Of a DNA stretch of 38,404 bases, positions 1 to 8,376 are shown piece by piece. The stretch's first letter is position 1; each line of letters begins with the position of its first letter. This stretch comes from Sedimentisphaerales bacterium (lineage in GTDB: Bacteria > Planctomycetota > Phycisphaerae > Sedimentisphaerales > SM23-30). The notes beneath the pieces were generated by a model. That model saw only the letters and a program-made list of their open reading frames with translations. It was not told the origin of the DNA and did not search any database. The stretch is from assembly GCA_016934515.1 (NCBI GenBank), contig JAFGSR010000164.1:1-38404 (forward strand), in the 5' to 3' direction. Both the position numbers and the translations under genes were made by a program.

Positions 1-263
1 ATATTATAATGGTTTTTGTGGCGAACGACTTTTGACGCAGGCGTCATTTTTGAAGAATATGAAGGTATTGGCGAAAGGTTTGCGGAAGGGTAGATGACGG
101 ATGAAAATTTTTAGTATTGTAAAGCCTTTTAAATAAAGTATTTATAGTCGTTTCGGTATCCGCTTTAATTTCCAAGACCTACCCGGGGGCGAAAATGGGT
201 AAATTTTTGTTAAAAACTGTTAAATTCTGGCTTTATGACAGGTGTAATACCGATTTAATGTTG

Positions 264-277
264 TAAACGATCGTTTA
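264..277. promoter_or_regulatory. LacI-type operator candidate, perfect 14-bp palindrome
   Basis: The sequence TAAACGATCGTTTA is a perfect inverted repeat with a central CG-rich core, the form bound by many LacI/GalR-family repressors. It lies about 235 bases upstream of the first gene of the symporter operon. No regulator gene is in the window, so the binding protein is inferred. Confidence 0.5.
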
Positions 278-398
278 GACTGTTATGATTCAACCCATAT
301 ATACGGTCAAAGTTATTTTTCTTAATTCTAATCATTGAATCAAAAAATTCTAGTTGGTGTTTTGCATGGTTGTATGTGCATAACCCAAATCTCTCATA

Positions 399-412
399 AA
401 AGCGGTCGTTTA
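399..412. promoter_or_regulatory. Second, degenerate operator-like site
   Basis: AAAGCGGTCGTTTA matches the palindrome at 264-277 at 11 of 14 positions, with an identical right half (TCGTTTA). The two centres are 135 bp apart, a distance compatible with two-site repression by looping. Being degenerate, it is less certain than the first site. Confidence 0.38.
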
Positions 413-512
413 ACTAATTCGCACTAAGAAAATGATTTTTGGGCTGGATCCATAGTTCAAGACCTTAATTTTATGACGTGTTTTATTAGGGACCGTGAAA
501 GGAAGATACTTT

Positions 513-692
513 ATGCTTGGTTTTTTAGGTATTGAAGACAAGTGGGTAGCGCTGGCTTATATGTTATGCCTTGCCAGTACGTTGTTGTGTGTAGTTTACG
601 GGGTGTTGAACTGGAACCGGGGGGATACCAAGGTTGAACCGGATGACGTTCGCTGGGCCGAGAAAGAAAAAAAGGTCGAGGAAGAAATGTAG
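513..692 (+). CDS. Symporter small accessory protein (single-pass membrane protein)
   Basis: This 59-residue protein starts MLGFLGIEDKW. It has one hydrophobic segment (about residues 8-28) followed by a charged tail rich in Lys and Glu (KEKKVEEEM). Short proteins of this shape, with an FLGIED-like start, a membrane helix and WNRG after it, are known to be encoded directly before SSS-family sodium/solute symporters. That is exactly the position here, 144 bases before the symporter. I chose the ATG at 513 over the in-frame GTG at 495 because GAAAGGAAG (496-504) is a good ribosome site for it. It probably assists assembly or activity of the symporter in the inner membrane; the mechanism is unknown to me. 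Confidence 0.75.
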   Translation: MLGFLGIEDKWVALAYMLCLASTLLCVVYGVLNWNRGDTKVEPDDVRWAEKEKKVEEEM

Positions 693-836
693 TCCGCCAA
701 ATCGGTTAAACCGGCTTTGTTTTGGCTGCTTGAAAAATTTTTGAATGGAGTGGGGCAAGCGTGACCGGCAATAAAGCCAAGGGATAATTAATCAGAGTAC
801 TTATCAAAAAAAATCCTTAATATACAGGAGACTATT

Positions 837-2642
837 ATGCTGGCACAAGCTGTGGGTCTAGGCGAAATTATTGTAGTATTACTATATTTGCTGGTGGTTG
901 GATATTTGGGGTATCTAGGCTTCAGGCAGACAAAGTCGGCGACAGATTATCTGGTAGCTGGTCGCCAGGTACATCCGTTTATTATGGCGTTGAGCTATGG
1001 AGCGACGTTTATTTCGACCAGTGCGATTGTGGGATTTGGAGGAGCGGCGGGTTTGTTCGGGATGAGCCTGCTGTGGTTGACATTTTTGAATATTTTTGTT
1101 GGGATATTTATTGCATTTGTATTTTTCGCAGGTCCGACACGGCGAATGGGGCATCATCTGGATGCGCATACATTTCCGGAACTGCTGGGGCGTCGCTATC
1201 AAAGTAAGTTTATCCAGGTATTTTCGGGACTGGTGATTTTTCTGTTTATTCCGCTCTATGCATCGGCGGTATTGATTGGCGCTTGTTTGTTCATTGGGGC
1301 ACAGTTCAATATTGATTATTCGGTGGCTTTGCTGCTGTTCAGTGTGATAATCGCGGCTTATGTGATTATGGGGGGACTTAAAGGGGTAATGTACACGGAC
1401 GCCTTGCAGGGTTCGATTATGTTTATTGGGATGATAATCTTGTTGGTATTTACGTACAGTAAGTTGGGCGGGATAACCGAGGCGCATAAATCGCTGTCTG
1501 ATTTGTCGGGTTTGGCGCCGGGCAAGCTCAAGGCAATCGGTTTTGCGGGTTGGACGGCGACGCCGGAGTTTGGCTGGGGTGATTTGAAATATAATTTATG
1601 GTGGATAGTATTCTCGACGATAACGCTGGGAGTTGGAATTGGAGTGTTAGCGCAGCCGCAGTTGATTGTGCGTTTCATGACGGTAAAGTCCAAGCGAGAG
1701 TTGAACCGTGCGGTGCTGGTTGGCGGAGTGTTTATTCTGATTATGACCGGTGTGGCGTTTACAGTGGGTAGTTTATCAAACGCTTATTTATCCCAGCACG
1801 GTCCGGCGATGACGGGCAGAGTAGTGGCCGAGCTCAATCCGGCAAAAAACCAGGCGGTTATTCAGATAGTAGCAAAAAATGATAACGGCCAATGGGCGGA
1901 TGTTGAGGGCAAGCAGGCTCCAGTGGTGTTAATTCCAGAAGAAACCAATGTGGGCCAAATGGAAGTTGACGGCCAAGCAGTATCGCTGGTGAAAGGGAGA
2001 AGTATTTCGATCGTATATGCGAAAGGTGATTCGGGAAAGATTATTCCAACATACATTACCTCGGCGATGCCGCCATGGTTTGGTTTATTGTTTTTGCTGA
2101 CCCTGCTGGCGGCGGCGATGAGTACGTTGTCGAGTCAGTTTCACGCGGTTGGAACAAGTATTGGTCGGGATGTTTATGAAAATCTATCGCGATCGTCAGG
2201 CAATAGCATTGGTATTACGCGAATCGGGATTATAGTCGGGATAGTTATAGCAGTGCTGTTCAGCTATTACGGCAGGGAGAGTACGGCGATTCCTCGATTT
2301 ACGGCGATATTCTTTGGTTTGTGCGCATCGGCTTTTTTGCCGGCGTTTATTGGCGGGCTGTTTTTTAAGGGAGCTACCCGGCAGGGTGCGGTGGCGTCAA
2401 TACTGGTGGGCTTTGTGGTAACATCGTTCTGGCTTCTGTTTGTCAAGGCCCAGGAAGCCGGAGCAATCGGTCTGGTTCAGAAGTTTACCGATGGCAAGAC
2501 GAGTATTCTGGATGGGCATCACAACTGGCCGGTGGTGGATCCGATGGTAATTGCGTTACCGATCAGTGTGTTGGTGTTTATTCTGGTAAGCCTGGCAACA
2601 AAAGCTCCGGAAAAAGAACACCTAGACAAATGTTTTAAATGA
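837..2642 (+). CDS. Sodium:solute symporter, SSS/SSF family
   Basis: An inner-membrane Na+-coupled transporter of 601 residues with about 13 predicted helices. The N-terminal signature is seen in TDYLVAGR, the early unwound-helix motif in SYGATFISTSAIVGFGG, and the conserved core segments in YVIMGGLKGVMYTDALQG and LLAAAMSTLSSQFHAVGTS. A soluble, mostly beta-like stretch at about residues 334-400 interrupts the family fold before IIPTYITSAMPPWFG; most short SSS transporters have only a small loop there. The substrate cannot be read from sequence; organic acid or amino acid is more likely than sugar given the similarity to small-accessory-protein-linked members. AGGAG lies correctly before the ATG. 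The gene is preceded by its accessory protein and followed 113 bases later by an outer-membrane porin, so the three probably form one uptake route. Confidence 0.88.
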   Translation: MLAQAVGLGEIIVVLLYLLVVGYLGYLGFRQTKSATDYLVAGRQVHPFIMALSYGATFISTSAIVGFGGAAGLFGMSLLWLTFLNIFVGIFIAFVFFAGPTRRMGHHLDAHTFPELLGRRYQSKFIQVFSGLVIFLFIPLYASAVLIGACLFIGAQFNIDYSVALLLFSVIIAAYVIMGGLKGVMYTDALQGSIMFIGMIILLVFTYSKLGGITEAHKSLSDLSGLAPGKLKAIGFAGWTATPEFGWGDLKYNLWWIVFSTITLGVGIGVLAQPQLIVRFMTVKSKRELNRAVLVGGVFILIMTGVAFTVGSLSNAYLSQHGPAMTGRVVAELNPAKNQAVIQIVAKNDNGQWADVEGKQAPVVLIPEETNVGQMEVDGQAVSLVKGRSISIVYAKGDSGKIIPTYITSAMPPWFGLLFLLTLLAAAMSTLSSQFHAVGTSIGRDVYENLSRSSGNSIGITRIGIIVGIVIAVLFSYYGRESTAIPRFTAIFFGLCASAFLPAFIGGLFFKGATRQGAVASILVGFVVTSFWLLFVKAQEAGAIGLVQKFTDGKTSILDGHHNWPVVDPMVIALPISVLVFILVSLATKAPEKEHLDKCFK

Positions 2643-2755
2643 CAGTATAAAACTATCCTCGATGAAAATTTAATCCGGTTTTTACATAGATTGTAAGTAC
2701 TTTTCGAAAAGAGTTTTAGTTGTTTTATTATGTTGTTTATGAAAGGAAGGAAGTT

Positions 2756-4177
2756 ATGCAAAAGGCTAGATGGACGAAGATTATCTTGGCAGGTTTAATG
2801 CTGAGTTGGGGACTGGCCCTGACGGCGATGGCGGCGGAGGAGAACTCTTCGGATAATACCGGAAAATCAGGTGAATCATTTGATGAGATGGTTCAACGGA
2901 TCAAGAATCCGACACCGTGGTTTAAGTGGGGATTTGACCAGCGTTTACGGGAGATCTGGGCGGATAATCTGTTTCATTTAAACGAGAGCATGCCCGGTCA
3001 CGAATGGCATTTCCAACGTTATCGTTCTCGGTTATGGGGCACGTTTACACCGGTGGAGAATCTGGAAATTAACACCCGGCTGGCCTGGGAATGGCGTGAA
3101 TGGTGCAAACCGCAGGATGGTCCGTATGCCCATCCGTCCAGCGTGGATGCCGACGAGGCATTGTTTGACAAAATGAACGTGAAATGGTCGAACGCCTTTG
3201 ATATGCCTTTGGATATCAAGGTCGGTCGTCAGGATATAATTTTGGGTAACGGTTGGCTGGTACTGGACGGAACGCCCAATGACGGATCCCGGACGATTTT
3301 CTTTGACGCGGCACGTTTAACGTACAAGATGGAAGACGCCAAAACGAACGTGGATTTGATTTATATAGACCAATGGGCTGGTGCAGACAAAACGATTGAG
3401 CCTTTCTGTGATAGTGAAAATGATTTTGGCCTGACCGATCAAGGTGAACGTGGGATTATTTTATACGCGAGCAACAAGTCGCTGGTACCGAAAAGTCAAT
3501 TAGACGGTTATTTCATCTGGAAACATGATCGAGAAGTGAATAACAGACCGATTTCGAATGACGGACACACCTATGCACTGGGTGCTCGCCTGGCGGGCGA
3601 TCTGGATGATCACTGGAAATACCGGGGAGAGTTTGCCCAGGAAACCGGTAAGAAAAATTATGAAGACCTATGTGCTTTTGGATTCAACAGTCGTCTGAGT
3701 TATCATGTTAATGACAAATGGAACAACCGTTTGCACTGTGGTTATGAATATCTCAGCGGGGACGATCCGGGTACCGATACTATCGAAGCGTTTGATCCGC
3801 TGTGGGCACGGTGGCCTCAATGGAGTGAGATGTATATTTACACCTACGCCATGGAAACTCGAGTTGCTGAGACGACCAATTTGCATCGGGTTTTCGCCGG
3901 CTGGCAATTCAATCCCACCAAGAAAACTGAGCTGAGCACATATTACAACCTTTTGTTTGCCGACGAAAATACCCGAAAAGACAACCCAACCTTTATCAAT
4001 TACAGCGACAGCGGCTCTTTCCGTGGTCAGTTGCTTACGGTGCTGCTGAATTACAAATACACCAAATACATTTCCGGGCATATTCTGGGCGAATTCCTCT
4101 TCCCGGGTAATTACTATTCCCAACAAAATCGCGACATTACGATATGGTTGCGTTATGAGTTGATGTTGACGTTCTGA
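2756..4177 (+). CDS. Outer-membrane beta-barrel porin, alginate-export-like family
   Basis: A 473-residue protein with a cleavable signal peptide (MQKARWTKIILAG, cleavage near AMA-AEE). The rest alternates short polar and aromatic strands and ends LRYELMLTF, with the terminal Phe expected of a BAM-assembled barrel. Segments such as NLEINTRLAWEWREW, VGRQDIILGNGWLVLDGTPN and HRVFAGWQFNPTKKTELSTYY resemble the alginate-export (Alginate_exp) porin family. The start at 2756 is preferred over an upstream TTG because AAGGAAGG lies seven or so bases before it and because it gives a normal signal peptide. Sitting in the symporter operon, it probably admits the same solute to the periplasm. Alginate itself is not implied, since the family covers many small solutes. 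Confidence 0.72.
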   Translation: MQKARWTKIILAGLMLSWGLALTAMAAEENSSDNTGKSGESFDEMVQRIKNPTPWFKWGFDQRLREIWADNLFHLNESMPGHEWHFQRYRSRLWGTFTPVENLEINTRLAWEWREWCKPQDGPYAHPSSVDADEALFDKMNVKWSNAFDMPLDIKVGRQDIILGNGWLVLDGTPNDGSRTIFFDAARLTYKMEDAKTNVDLIYIDQWAGADKTIEPFCDSENDFGLTDQGERGIILYASNKSLVPKSQLDGYFIWKHDREVNNRPISNDGHTYALGARLAGDLDDHWKYRGEFAQETGKKNYEDLCAFGFNSRLSYHVNDKWNNRLHCGYEYLSGDDPGTDTIEAFDPLWARWPQWSEMYIYTYAMETRVAETTNLHRVFAGWQFNPTKKTELSTYYNLLFADENTRKDNPTFINYSDSGSFRGQLLTVLLNYKYTKYISGHILGEFLFPGNYYSQQNRDITIWLRYELMLTF

Positions 4178-4204
4178 TATTGGTGTAAATATAGCCTTGA
4201 TTTC

Positions 4205-4248
4205 AAGGGGCAATCCTGTACAATCTAATTGTACGATTGCCCCTTTTA
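4205..4248 (+). terminator. Strong rho-independent terminator after the porin gene
   Basis: An 11-bp outer stem (AAGGGGCAATC at 4205-4215 with GATTGCCCCTT at 4235-4245) encloses a second 6-bp stem (GTACAA with TTGTAC) and a 5-base loop, followed by TTTTAA. This ends the symporter/porin operon 28 bases after its last stop codon. Confidence 0.85.
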
Positions 4249-4326
4249 ATTTTGGGGCAATTGGTGTTTTCGGAATCGCGTTGGGATGATAATTGGCAAA
4301 GGTGATAAACATGCCTACATCAAGCT

Positions 4327-4355
4327 TTGGCGTGTTACTCCGCTTGGAATGTAAA
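4327..4355 (+). promoter_or_regulatory. Possible sigma-70 promoter for the iorAB operon
   Basis: TTGGCG (4327-4332) and TGTAAA (4350-4355) are separated by 17 bases and lie just upstream of iorA, after the terminator. Both boxes are imperfect, so this is only a candidate. Confidence 0.3.
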
Positions 4356-4380
4356 AATAACCTGAATTTTGAGTGATTAT

Positions 4381-5976
4381 ATGATTGAAACCGAAAAATT
4401 ACTATTAAGCGGCAATGAAGCAGTAGCGCGGGCGGCTCTGGATTGCGGAGTAGGTCTGGGAACCGGTTACCCAGGAACACCTTCGACGGAAATTCTGGAA
4501 AATTTTTCCCTACTGGGCGGCAAGGCGCAATGGGCACCAAACGAGAAGGTAGCGCTGGAAGTGGGGATCGGAGCGGCATTCGCAGGGGCTCGGGTGCTGG
4601 TAACGATGAAGCACGTGGGACTCAACGTAGCAGCGGATCCGCTGTTCACGGTGGCCTATACCGGTGTCAGTGGCGCGTTAGTGATTGTTTCGGCGGACGA
4701 TCCGGGGATGGCCTCGAGTCAGAACGAGCAGGACAACCGGCACTATGGACGAGCAGCAGGCGTGGTGGTTCTGGAGCCTTCGGATTCTCAGCAGGCTTAT
4801 GATTTGCTGCGGGAAGGATTAGAAATCTCGCATCGGTGGCAGGTGCCGGTAATTTTGCGGATGACGACCAGAGTTTGTCATTCCAAGACAATTGTTACAC
4901 CGGGCAAAAAAAATTTACCGACGGAGGTGCCGCACTTCAAGCGGGACGTGGCGGGGCGAGTGATGATTCCTGCTTACGCGCGGCCGGCGCATCGGAAGCT
5001 GCGGGCTAAACTGGCAGAGATTGAAAAATGGAACGAAAGCTGTGCCCTTAATGAAGTTTCCGAAAAAGATAAAACGCTGGGGATAATCTGCAGCGGAATC
5101 AGTTACATGCATGTTCGGGAGGCGGCACCAGAGGCGAGTATTTTAAAGTTGACGATAACTTATCCGTTGCCGCTGGAGAAGATTCGGAAATTTGTTGATA
5201 GTGTGCAGCGGTGTATAGTGATCGAAGAGGGGGATCCTTTTCTGGCCCAGTGCATCCGGGCAGCGGGAATGGAAGTGGAAGACAAGGATCCGATATATCG
5301 GTTTGGTGAGCTGAATGTGGCACGGGTAAAACGAATTCTGGCCGGCGATAACACGCCCGAAGCGGCCCCGCCCAAGGGCAAGCCCCCGCAGCTTTGTGTG
5401 GGATGTCCCCATCGCAATGTTTTTGAAACGCTGCGTAAGCACGAGTGCATTGTGGCGGGTGATATTGGTTGTTATACGTTGGGAGTGCTGCCGCCGTTTG
5501 AAGCGATGGACAGTTGCGTGTGCATGGGAGCGAGCATTGGGGTAGGGCTGGGGCTGCGTCATGTTTTGCCGGATGAACAGGCCAAGAAAGTGGTAAGTGT
5601 TATTGGTGATTCCACTTTTGTGCACAGCGGGATTACGGGTATGGTGGAAATGATGTACAACCAGCCGAAAACCGGACATGTTTTGATGATTCTGGACAAC
5701 AGCACAACAGCCATGACTGGTTTACAGGAACATCCCGGAACGGGGCGGACGCTGAACCATCAGCCAACACATCAGTTGGATTACGAAAAGCTGGCTAACG
5801 CGATTGGTATCGAAAGGGTGTTCGTAGTAGATCCCTTTAAGAATATGGCGGATCTTGAAAAGATACTGGTGGAGAGCCTGGAATGTGAGGATCCGACTCT
5901 GATCATTACCAGGCGGCCGTGCCTGCTGGCGGCTAAAAAAATTAAACAATACGAAGAAAAAGCCAATCAAGCGTGA
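4381..5976 (+). CDS. iorA: Indolepyruvate:ferredoxin oxidoreductase, alpha subunit (lacks ferredoxin domain)
   Basis: The TPP-containing subunit of the cytoplasmic enzyme that oxidises aryl-2-oxoacids (indolepyruvate, phenylpyruvate) to aryl-acetyl-CoA and CO2 while reducing ferredoxin. The N-terminal pyrimidine-binding part is clear (LLSGNEAVARAALDCGVG, GYPGTPSTEIL, SADDPGMASSQNEQDNR). The TPP domain follows CVGCPHRNVFETLRK and has GDSTFVHSGITGMVEMMY then LDNSTTAMTG. The protein ends near RRPCLLAAKK at 531 residues. Typical IorA proteins are about 60-90 residues longer and end in a domain with two 4Fe-4S cysteine motifs, and that domain is absent here. The ATG at 4381 with GAG upstream is preferred to a TTG at 4369. 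The stop is followed at once by iorB. Confidence 0.9.
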   Translation: MIETEKLLLSGNEAVARAALDCGVGLGTGYPGTPSTEILENFSLLGGKAQWAPNEKVALEVGIGAAFAGARVLVTMKHVGLNVAADPLFTVAYTGVSGALVIVSADDPGMASSQNEQDNRHYGRAAGVVVLEPSDSQQAYDLLREGLEISHRWQVPVILRMTTRVCHSKTIVTPGKKNLPTEVPHFKRDVAGRVMIPAYARPAHRKLRAKLAEIEKWNESCALNEVSEKDKTLGIICSGISYMHVREAAPEASILKLTITYPLPLEKIRKFVDSVQRCIVIEEGDPFLAQCIRAAGMEVEDKDPIYRFGELNVARVKRILAGDNTPEAAPPKGKPPQLCVGCPHRNVFETLRKHECIVAGDIGCYTLGVLPPFEAMDSCVCMGASIGVGLGLRHVLPDEQAKKVVSVIGDSTFVHSGITGMVEMMYNQPKTGHVLMILDNSTTAMTGLQEHPGTGRTLNHQPTHQLDYEKLANAIGIERVFVVDPFKNMADLEKILVESLECEDPTLIITRRPCLLAAKKIKQYEEKANQA

Positions 5977-5981
5977 CAGTC

Positions 5982-6467
5982 ATGAAAGAAAATAAAGTAA
6001 CTAATGTTGTTTTTGCGGGACTGGGCGGTCAGGGAGTACTCAAAGCGTCGGACATTATGTCAGAGGCGGCATTTGCGACCGGCCACGACGTAAAAAAGAG
6101 CGAGATACACGGGATGAGCCAACGCGGCGGTTCGGTAAGCAGTGATGTGCGGTTCGGCGAAGAAGTTTTCAGCCCAATGGTACCTTCGGGCAAAGCGGAT
6201 TATCTGATAGTGCTGTCACCGGATCAGGTTGAGAATAACCGGGCGATGCTAAAACCGAACGGGGTGCTGATTACGCCGGATTCGATAGATATCAGCCAGT
6301 TACCGAACAAACGGAGTATTAATGTGGCGCTTTTGGGGGTATTGAGTAGTTATTTGGAAATAGACGAGAAAACCTGGAAAGATGCCATTCACGGCAATCT
6401 GTCCGAGAAGCTTCATGAGATAAACGATCAGGCCTTTGCGTTGGGCCGACAGGCTCGGCAAGGCTAA
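5982..6467 (+). CDS. iorB: Indolepyruvate:ferredoxin oxidoreductase, beta subunit
   Basis: The 161-residue gamma-type subunit of the IorAB complex. The glycine-rich start FAGLGGQGVLKASDIM and the block KSEIHGMSQRGGSVSSDVRFG are signatures of the 2-oxoacid:ferredoxin oxidoreductase gamma domain, which binds CoA and contacts IorA. It is somewhat shorter than many IorB proteins (about 190-200 residues), trimmed at the C-terminus. The ATG at 5982 lies 5 bases after the iorA stop; an alternative GTG at 5973 overlaps that stop as GTGA. No good ribosome site is present, so translation is probably coupled to iorA. Confidence 0.9.
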   Translation: MKENKVTNVVFAGLGGQGVLKASDIMSEAAFATGHDVKKSEIHGMSQRGGSVSSDVRFGEEVFSPMVPSGKADYLIVLSPDQVENNRAMLKPNGVLITPDSIDISQLPNKRSINVALLGVLSSYLEIDEKTWKDAIHGNLSEKLHEINDQAFALGRQARQG

Positions 6468-6502
6468 ACTAGTCGGTTTTTTTGCTCAAGAGGAGATTGT
6501 CT

Positions 6503-7831
6503 ATGAGTGATGTTAAATGTACGTCTAATGTATTTCATCCCAATAGTGCGATGGATTTTCTGCCGGTTGGGCAACTGCGTCAATTGCAACTGGCTCGTTA
6601 TCAGGCCATAGTCCGGCGGGCTTACGAAAAGGTGGAACTGTTTCGCAAACGGATGGAGGAGCGGTCTTTAAAACCGGAGGATATTAAAAGTCTGGATGAT
6701 GTCGCGAAGCTGCCGTTTACGATAAAAACCGACCTGCGTGACACTTATCCGTTTGACCTGTTCGCCAGCGAGATGAGTGATATTGTTCGTCTGCACGCTT
6801 CGAGCGGGACGACGGGCAAGCCGATTGTGGTGGCATACACACAGCAAGATGTGGATGTCTGGGCCAGCGTGATGGTGCGAACTTTTGCAGCATGTGGACT
6901 GGGCAAGGGCGATATAATTCAGAATTCATACGGCTACGGGTTGTTCACCGGCGGTCTGGGAGCACATTACGGAGCGGAAGCTTTGGGCGCGACGGTAATA
7001 CCTACTTCGGGCGGAAATACCGAACGGCAGATTATGGTGCTCAAGGATTTCAACGTAACAGCAATCTGCTGTACACCGAGTTATTTTCTACATATCATCG
7101 AACGGGCCGGGGAAATGGGAATTGATTTCAAAGCGTTACCGTTGAAAGCCGGGATATTTGGGGCGGAACCCTGGACCGAAAACATGCGGGTCCGTATCGA
7201 GGAAGAAGGCGGAATCAAGGCTTACGATATTTATGGACTTTCGGAGATCATCGGCCCGGGTGTGGCTAGCGCGTGTTGCGCTCAGGAGGGCTTACACATC
7301 TTTGAGGACCACTTCTACCCTGAGATTATCGATCCGCAGACCGGTGATCCGCAGCCGGACGGTACCGAGGGTGAACTCGTTTTTACAACGCTAAGTAAAT
7401 GGGCGATGCCGATGATCCGTTATCGCACCCGTGATATTACCCGGTTGATGACAGAACAATGTCCTTGCGGACGAACCGTGCGTCGGATAGCCCGGATCGG
7501 GCGGCGTAGTGACGACATGTTTATCATTCGCGGGGTAAATGTTTTCCCGTCACAGATCGAGGAGGCGTTGCTGGCGGTGGAAGGAACGCTGCCACACTAT
7601 CAAATTGTTCTGACGCGGGCCAAAGGACTCGACAATATGGAAGTCCAGGTCGAAGTTACTGCTGACTTGTTCAGCGATAAGATCGGAGCGATGGAGGGTT
7701 TACAACAAAAACTGGGCAAGTCTGTCGAGCACATAATCGGCATTCGTGCCAAGGTGTCACTGGTAGAGCCGCACACGATCGCCCGAAGCGAAGGTAAAGC
7801 CAAACGGCTGATCGATAAAAGAGAAATGTAA
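6503..7831 (+). CDS. paaK: Phenylacetate-CoA ligase-type aryl-CoA ligase (first copy)
   Basis: A cytoplasmic adenylate-forming enzyme of about 442 residues, the usual PaaK length. It would interconvert arylacetate, ATP and CoA with arylacetyl-CoA, AMP and PPi. Key motifs are the phosphate loop SSGTTGKPIVVAYT, the YGLSEIIGPGVAS segment, RYRTRDI and the hinge region GRRSDDMFIIRGVNVFPSQIE. The C-terminal subdomain has the conserved lysine near ARSEGKAKRLID. AGAGGAG upstream supports the ATG at 6503 over an upstream TTG. It follows iorAB by 35 bases, as in the IorAB-PaaK clusters of many anaerobes, where the ligase handles the arylacetate or arylacetyl-CoA side of aromatic amino acid oxidation. 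Which aryl group it prefers cannot be read from sequence. Confidence 0.88.
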   Translation: MSDVKCTSNVFHPNSAMDFLPVGQLRQLQLARYQAIVRRAYEKVELFRKRMEERSLKPEDIKSLDDVAKLPFTIKTDLRDTYPFDLFASEMSDIVRLHASSGTTGKPIVVAYTQQDVDVWASVMVRTFAACGLGKGDIIQNSYGYGLFTGGLGAHYGAEALGATVIPTSGGNTERQIMVLKDFNVTAICCTPSYFLHIIERAGEMGIDFKALPLKAGIFGAEPWTENMRVRIEEEGGIKAYDIYGLSEIIGPGVASACCAQEGLHIFEDHFYPEIIDPQTGDPQPDGTEGELVFTTLSKWAMPMIRYRTRDITRLMTEQCPCGRTVRRIARIGRRSDDMFIIRGVNVFPSQIEEALLAVEGTLPHYQIVLTRAKGLDNMEVQVEVTADLFSDKIGAMEGLQQKLGKSVEHIIGIRAKVSLVEPHTIARSEGKAKRLIDKREM

Positions 7832-7923
7832 AAGTAAACCCGGTTCGTTCATCAGAACTTGGAAACCGGACAGATATGGGAAATATCCAAAGGCACAACT
7901 AACAGCGTGAAAGGAGAGCCTCC

Positions 7924-8364
7924 ATGAAGCTGAATCAATTATCCGTTTTTCTGGAAAACAAACCTGGACGTTTGAGCGAGCCGTGCAAGGTTTTGGCAGA
8001 CGCAGGTGTCAACATTTTGACGATTTCACTGGCTGACACGGAACAGTTTGGGATTTTACGGTTGATAGTTCCCGACTGGCAAAAAGCTAAGAATGCTCTG
8101 GAAAAGGCCCAGTGCGTGGTTAATGTCACTGAAGTGGTAGCAGTGGAAGTTGAGGATAAACCCGGCGGCCTGCAAAATGTTCTACAGGTCATGGAACAAG
8201 CTCAGTTGAATATCGAATACATGTACGCTTTTACATTCCGTCGCGAAAATAAGGCGATTATCGTGTTTCGGTTTGAGGACCCGGATACTGCGGTAAAACT
8301 TTTGCAGCAAAAAGCTTTAAAAATTCTGTCCAGCGAAGAAGTTTGCCAACGGGTCGAAGGTTGA
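7924..8364 (+). CDS. Double ACT-domain amino-acid-binding protein
   Basis: A 146-residue protein made of two tandem ACT domains. The first spans about residues 2-66 (QLSVFLENKPGRLSEPCKVLADAGVNI) and the second about 70-140 (VVAVEVEDKPGGLQNVLQVM, then LNIEYMYAFT). Both carry the beta-turn KPG that marks the ligand loop of ACT domains. No catalytic or DNA-binding part is present. Stand-alone ACT proteins of this type are typically encoded between iorAB and paaK genes and are thought to sense an amino acid, probably an aromatic one, and modulate the neighbouring enzymes. GAAAGGAG precedes the ATG. Confidence 0.85.
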   Translation: MKLNQLSVFLENKPGRLSEPCKVLADAGVNILTISLADTEQFGILRLIVPDWQKAKNALEKAQCVVNVTEVVAVEVEDKPGGLQNVLQVMEQAQLNIEYMYAFTFRRENKAIIVFRFEDPDTAVKLLQQKALKILSSEEVCQRVEG

Positions 8365-8376
8365 TCGGTCAAACCC

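Larger units (their letters stand above)
1..512. other. Non-coding leader region upstream of the symporter operon
   Basis: I see no convincing gene in this stretch of about 510 bases. A frame ending at the TAG at 91-93 is open from position 10 but has no good start or ribosome site, so it could at most be a relic. The region is AT-rich and holds two related palindromes, listed separately. It most likely contains the promoter and control region of the symporter operon, but no single promoter stands out. Confidence 0.6.

Noticed and set aside
693-740. Possible terminator or attenuator after the accessory gene (CGGTTAAACCG)
   Set aside because: The palindrome leaves almost no loop, so a stable hairpin cannot form before the T-rich stretch.
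3668-4579. 303-codon minus-strand frame across the porin end and iorA start
   Set aside because: It runs through a strong terminator and two well-supported plus-strand genes and has no recognisable domain.
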